DNA from: Colimorpha sp045640985
GTDB taxonomy: Bacteria; Bacteroidota; Bacteroidia; Bacteroidales; P3
Direction of reading: 5' to 3'
Assembly: GCA_045640985.1 (NCBI GenBank)
Contig: JAZUFZ010000050.1
Coordinates: forward strand, 1 to 8,741
Length of the DNA stretch: 8,741 nucleotides
In this document: one piece after another, positions 7,523 to 8,741 of the stretch
Layout of the letters: every line of letters starts with the position of its first letter
How positions within the stretch are numbered: position 1 is the stretch's first letter
Made by a program: the position numbers and the translations under genes
The notes under the pieces: model-generated
What the model saw: the letters and a program-made list of their open reading frames with translations, nothing else
Told to the model about the DNA's origin: nothing
Database searches by the model: none

Positions 7523-7552
7523 AAGCCTCCGGCGCCTGCCGGGGGCTTTTTT
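7523..7552 (+). terminator. Intrinsic terminator after the lipoprotein array
   Basis: An 11-bp stem pairs 7523-7533 (AAGCCTCCGGC) with 7538-7548 (GCCGGGGGCTT), with one G-T wobble and a four-base GCCT loop. It runs into a T tract at 7547-7552. It begins 28 bases after the stop of copy 4 and is the only such structure seen in or after the array. Confidence 0.92.
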
Positions 7553-7575
7553 CTTGCTTTACAACGCTACCAATA

Positions 7576-7619
7576 TGACACAAAATTGACACAGAAATGA
7601 CACAAAAATGACCCAGATT
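7576..7619 (+). repeat. Four 11-bp direct repeats with phased A-runs
   Basis: Four adjacent units: TGACACAAAAT, TGACACAGAAA, TGACACAAAAA and TGACCCAGATT. The period is close to one helical turn, so the A-runs of the first three lie on the same face of the DNA and should bend it. The block ends 13 bases before the -33 element of the next promoter, so it could act as a curved upstream element or a set of regulator-binding sites. Function is inference. Confidence 0.7.
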
Positions 7620-7632
7620 GGCACCAAACAGG

Positions 7633-7663
7633 TTTCCGCCGCCGGAAAGAGTTCGTAACTTTG
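7633..7663 (+). promoter_or_regulatory. Bacteroidota-type promoter for the DUF6266 gene
   Basis: The -7 element TAACTTTG (7656-7663) matches the Bacteroidota consensus TAnnTTTG exactly. TTTC at 7633-7636 lies 19 bases upstream and is one base off the -33 consensus TTTG. The predicted start of transcription is a few bases past 7663, giving a leader of roughly 105-110 nt before the ATG at 7778. Confidence 0.75.
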
Positions 7664-7687
7664 CATCCGAAATCGAAAACAGGAAAA

Positions 7688-7728
7688 CCCGGAGACCCCG
7701 GAAAGTCCGGACGTCCGGAAAATCCGGA
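7688..7728 (+). repeat. CCGGA repeats with a perfect 14-bp palindrome in the leader
   Basis: CCGGA occurs five times in 41 bases (at 7689, 7698, 7707, 7715 and 7724), spaced eight or nine bases apart. Two copies in opposite phase make the perfect palindrome TCCGGACGTCCGGA at 7706-7719. It lies in the predicted untranslated leader, so it may be an operator or an RNA hairpin; no T tract follows, so it is not a terminator. Confidence 0.6.
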
Positions 7729-7777
7729 ACCCCTGAACCACTAAAACCTAACCACTAACCCCTAAACCCAACTCACT

Positions 7778-8437
7778 ATGGCTTACATTATGAACGGTCA
7801 TTTCGGATCCTTTCAGGGTAAAATCGGCGCTGTGACCGGGCGCAAGATGAAAGGAAAGTTCTACATCCACCAGAGCATTACCCACAACTCCAGCAACACC
7901 GTGCCCCAGCAGAAGCAGCGCGCGAAATTCAAGTGCCTGGCACAGTTTATGGCGATCTTCGACCGCATCGCCAAGCTCACCTTCCGCAAGGCTACCCATG
8001 GTCAGGAAGGCCCCCTGAACGCCTTCTCCCGCCTGAACTACCAGGCAGTCAAGCCCGCCCAGCAGGACCCCTCCACCGGCGAATGGAAGGCAGAAATGGA
8101 CCTCACCAAGGTGCAGCTCTCCGCCGGCAACTACGAACCTGTAAAGGGTCTGGTGTATGACGAGAACACCAGCACCACGCTCAAGTTCTCGTGGGACGAC
8201 GAGGCTGGCGAGGGCACGCCGCTCGACTTCGTGAACATCGTGGTCTATTGTCCGCAGTACAAGGAATATGTGTGCGTGTTCCGCGACGCCAGCGTAACCC
8301 GAAGCGAGAGTGAGGTCTCGATCAGCATCCCCACCTCGTGGATGGGCAAGGACCTCGAAGGCTACGGCTGGGCCGAAAGCCCCGAAGGCTCCAAGATCGG
8401 CGCCACCCAGTACCTCGGAACCATCCAGCCGGACTAA
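7778..8437 (+). CDS. DUF6266 family protein
   Basis: A 219-residue protein recognised as DUF6266, a Bacteroidota family of unknown function, from its conserved N-terminal pattern: a Gly-rich start (MNGHFGSFQGKIGAVTGRK), then KGKFYI, TVPQQKQRAKF, NAFSRLNYQAV, and the C-terminal YGW...SKIGATQYLGTI. No signal peptide or membrane segment is seen, so it is probably cytoplasmic. The basic first 60 residues are followed by a region likely rich in beta strands. ATG at 7778 is preferred over the in-frame Met at 7790 because the family usually has a few residues before the first Gly, and because the leader-to-start spacing matches that of the next gene. The gene has its own promoter (7633-7663), is insulated from the lipoprotein array by a terminator, and is followed 169 bases later by a smalltalk-like gene. 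No biochemical role can be assigned. Confidence 0.85.
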   Translation: MAYIMNGHFGSFQGKIGAVTGRKMKGKFYIHQSITHNSSNTVPQQKQRAKFKCLAQFMAIFDRIAKLTFRKATHGQEGPLNAFSRLNYQAVKPAQQDPSTGEWKAEMDLTKVQLSAGNYEPVKGLVYDENTSTTLKFSWDDEAGEGTPLDFVNIVVYCPQYKEYVCVFRDASVTRSESEVSISIPTSWMGKDLEGYGWAESPEGSKIGATQYLGTIQPD

Positions 8438-8440
8438 ACC

Positions 8441-8465
8441 GGGGTTGAGGGTTATGGGTTATGGG
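8441..8465 (+). other. G-quadruplex motif on + strand, directly after the stop
   Basis: Four G-runs (8441-8444, 8449-8451, 8456-8458, 8463-8465) are separated by four-base loops TTGA, TTAT and TTAT, which meets the standard G3+N1-7 rule. It begins three bases after the DUF6266 stop codon, so the mRNA could fold it. No other terminator is evident for that gene. Confidence 0.6.
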
Positions 8466-8504
8466 TTTCAGGTTCCAGTGAATGAAAGGCGAAACCACTC
8501 TACT

Positions 8505-8544
8505 CACTACACACTATACACTATACACTATACACTCTACACTA
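8505..8544 (+). repeat. 7-bp tandem repeat (CACTATA)
   Basis: About 5.7 units of seven bases: CACTACA, then three perfect CACTATA, CACTCTA, and a partial CACTA. It is non-coding and lies midway between the two G-quadruplex motifs. Such short tandem repeats can change copy number by slippage. Confidence 0.8.
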
Positions 8545-8553
8545 AACCAAGAA

Positions 8554-8598
8554 CCCAGAACCCCTAACCCAGAACCCCTAACCTCTAACCCCTAACCC
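8554..8598 (-). repeat. C-rich CCCTAA-like repeats; G-quadruplex motif on - strand
   Basis: A 14-base unit (CCCAGAACCCCTAA) occurs twice in perfect tandem at 8554-8581, followed by related CTAACCCCTAACCC. C-runs at 8554-8556, 8561-8564, 8568-8570 and 8575-8578 form a canonical quadruplex motif on the - strand. The end of this block lies eight bases before the smalltalk-like ATG. Confidence 0.7.
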
Positions 8599-8606
8599 TT
8601 ACTCCA

Positions 8607-8729
8607 ATGACTAAAGAAAACATCGATCCCGACCAATGGCAGAAAATCATCAAAATAGTAATCGCCGTACTGTCCGCGCTCGCCGGAGCATTAGGCGCCA
8701 CGTCGGCCCACGCTATGGGCTTGTTCTGA
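8607..8729 (+). CDS. Smalltalk-like small hydrophobic protein
   Basis: A 40-residue ORF: a polar start (MTKENIDPDQWQK) followed by a hydrophobic helix at about residues 14-33 (IIKIVIAVLSALAGALGA) and a short tail. The MTKE...W.K(I/V)I start, the small size and the single helix match the smalltalk protein family annotated in Bacteroides and Prevotella, whose function is unknown. From general knowledge of that family, copies often lie near an HU-like DNA-binding gene and just before an N-acetylmuramoyl-L-alanine amidase; the window ends 12 bases after the stop, so this cannot be seen. A Ser-Ala-His-Ala stretch before Met37 could look like a signal-peptidase site, but a membrane anchor is more likely. 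The start is supported by a leader nearly identical to that of the DUF6266 gene. No separate promoter is visible, so it may be read from the upstream gene. Confidence 0.75.
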   Translation: MTKENIDPDQWQKIIKIVIAVLSALAGALGATSAHAMGLF

Positions 8730-8741
8730 CCCGGGTCCTTC

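Noticed and set aside
7559..7741. 60-codon open frame on the - strand in the intergenic region
   Set aside because: It runs through the 11-bp repeats, the promoter and the CCGGA repeats, and gives a low-complexity hydrophobic translation without a recognisable start signal.
8310..8567. 85-codon + strand open frame overlapping the end of the DUF6266 gene
   Set aside because: It is out of frame with a well-supported gene and ends in HYTLYTIHYTLYT from the heptamer repeat, so it is a chance frame.
8554..8598. True telomere or replication-end repeat
   Set aside because: The CCCTAA-like units are short, imperfect and placed between two genes, so a linear chromosome end is not supported.

Overview
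The window reads as chromosome of a GC-rich member of the Bacteroidales, phylum Bacteroidota. Support comes from Bacteroidota-type lipoprotein signals, a fimbrillin-like domain fused to BspA-type leucine-rich repeats, a TAnnTTTG promoter element, starts without Shine-Dalgarno sequences, and DUF6266-like and smalltalk-like genes. The base composition would fit Alistipes or another Rikenellaceae, but the genus is a guess.

Positions 1-7494 hold four tandem, same-strand paralogues. The first is cut at its 5' end by the window edge. Each encodes a lipoprotein with a signal peptide and lipobox Cys, a fimbrillin-like (Mfa_like_1-type) domain of about 240 residues, a short linker, an array of 10 to 12 BspA/LRR_5 repeats, and a degenerate closing repeat with an aromatic tail. 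The three gene junctions are the same: six bases between stop and start, all AGAAAA. The genes therefore look co-transcribed and look like products of unequal recombination. A strong intrinsic terminator closes the array at about 7523-7552. The four copies are mosaics of one another: shared blocks are shuffled in all combinations, repeat number differs, and variation is concentrated in two short patches of the N-terminal domain and in the loops of each LRR unit. The array looks like a recombining family of surface proteins.

Positions 7553-7777 are a control region: four 11-bp repeats with helically phased A-runs, a Bacteroidota promoter (-33/-7), then a leader with CCGGA repeats and a perfect 14-bp palindrome, ending in a stretch almost free of G.

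Positions 7778-8729 hold two small genes: a DUF6266-family protein and a 40-residue hydrophobic smalltalk-like protein. Between them (8438-8606) lies a compact repeat region: a G-quadruplex motif on the + strand, a 7-bp tandem repeat, and a G-quadruplex motif on the - strand. Both small genes are preceded by a nearly identical C/A-rich leader in place of a Shine-Dalgarno sequence.
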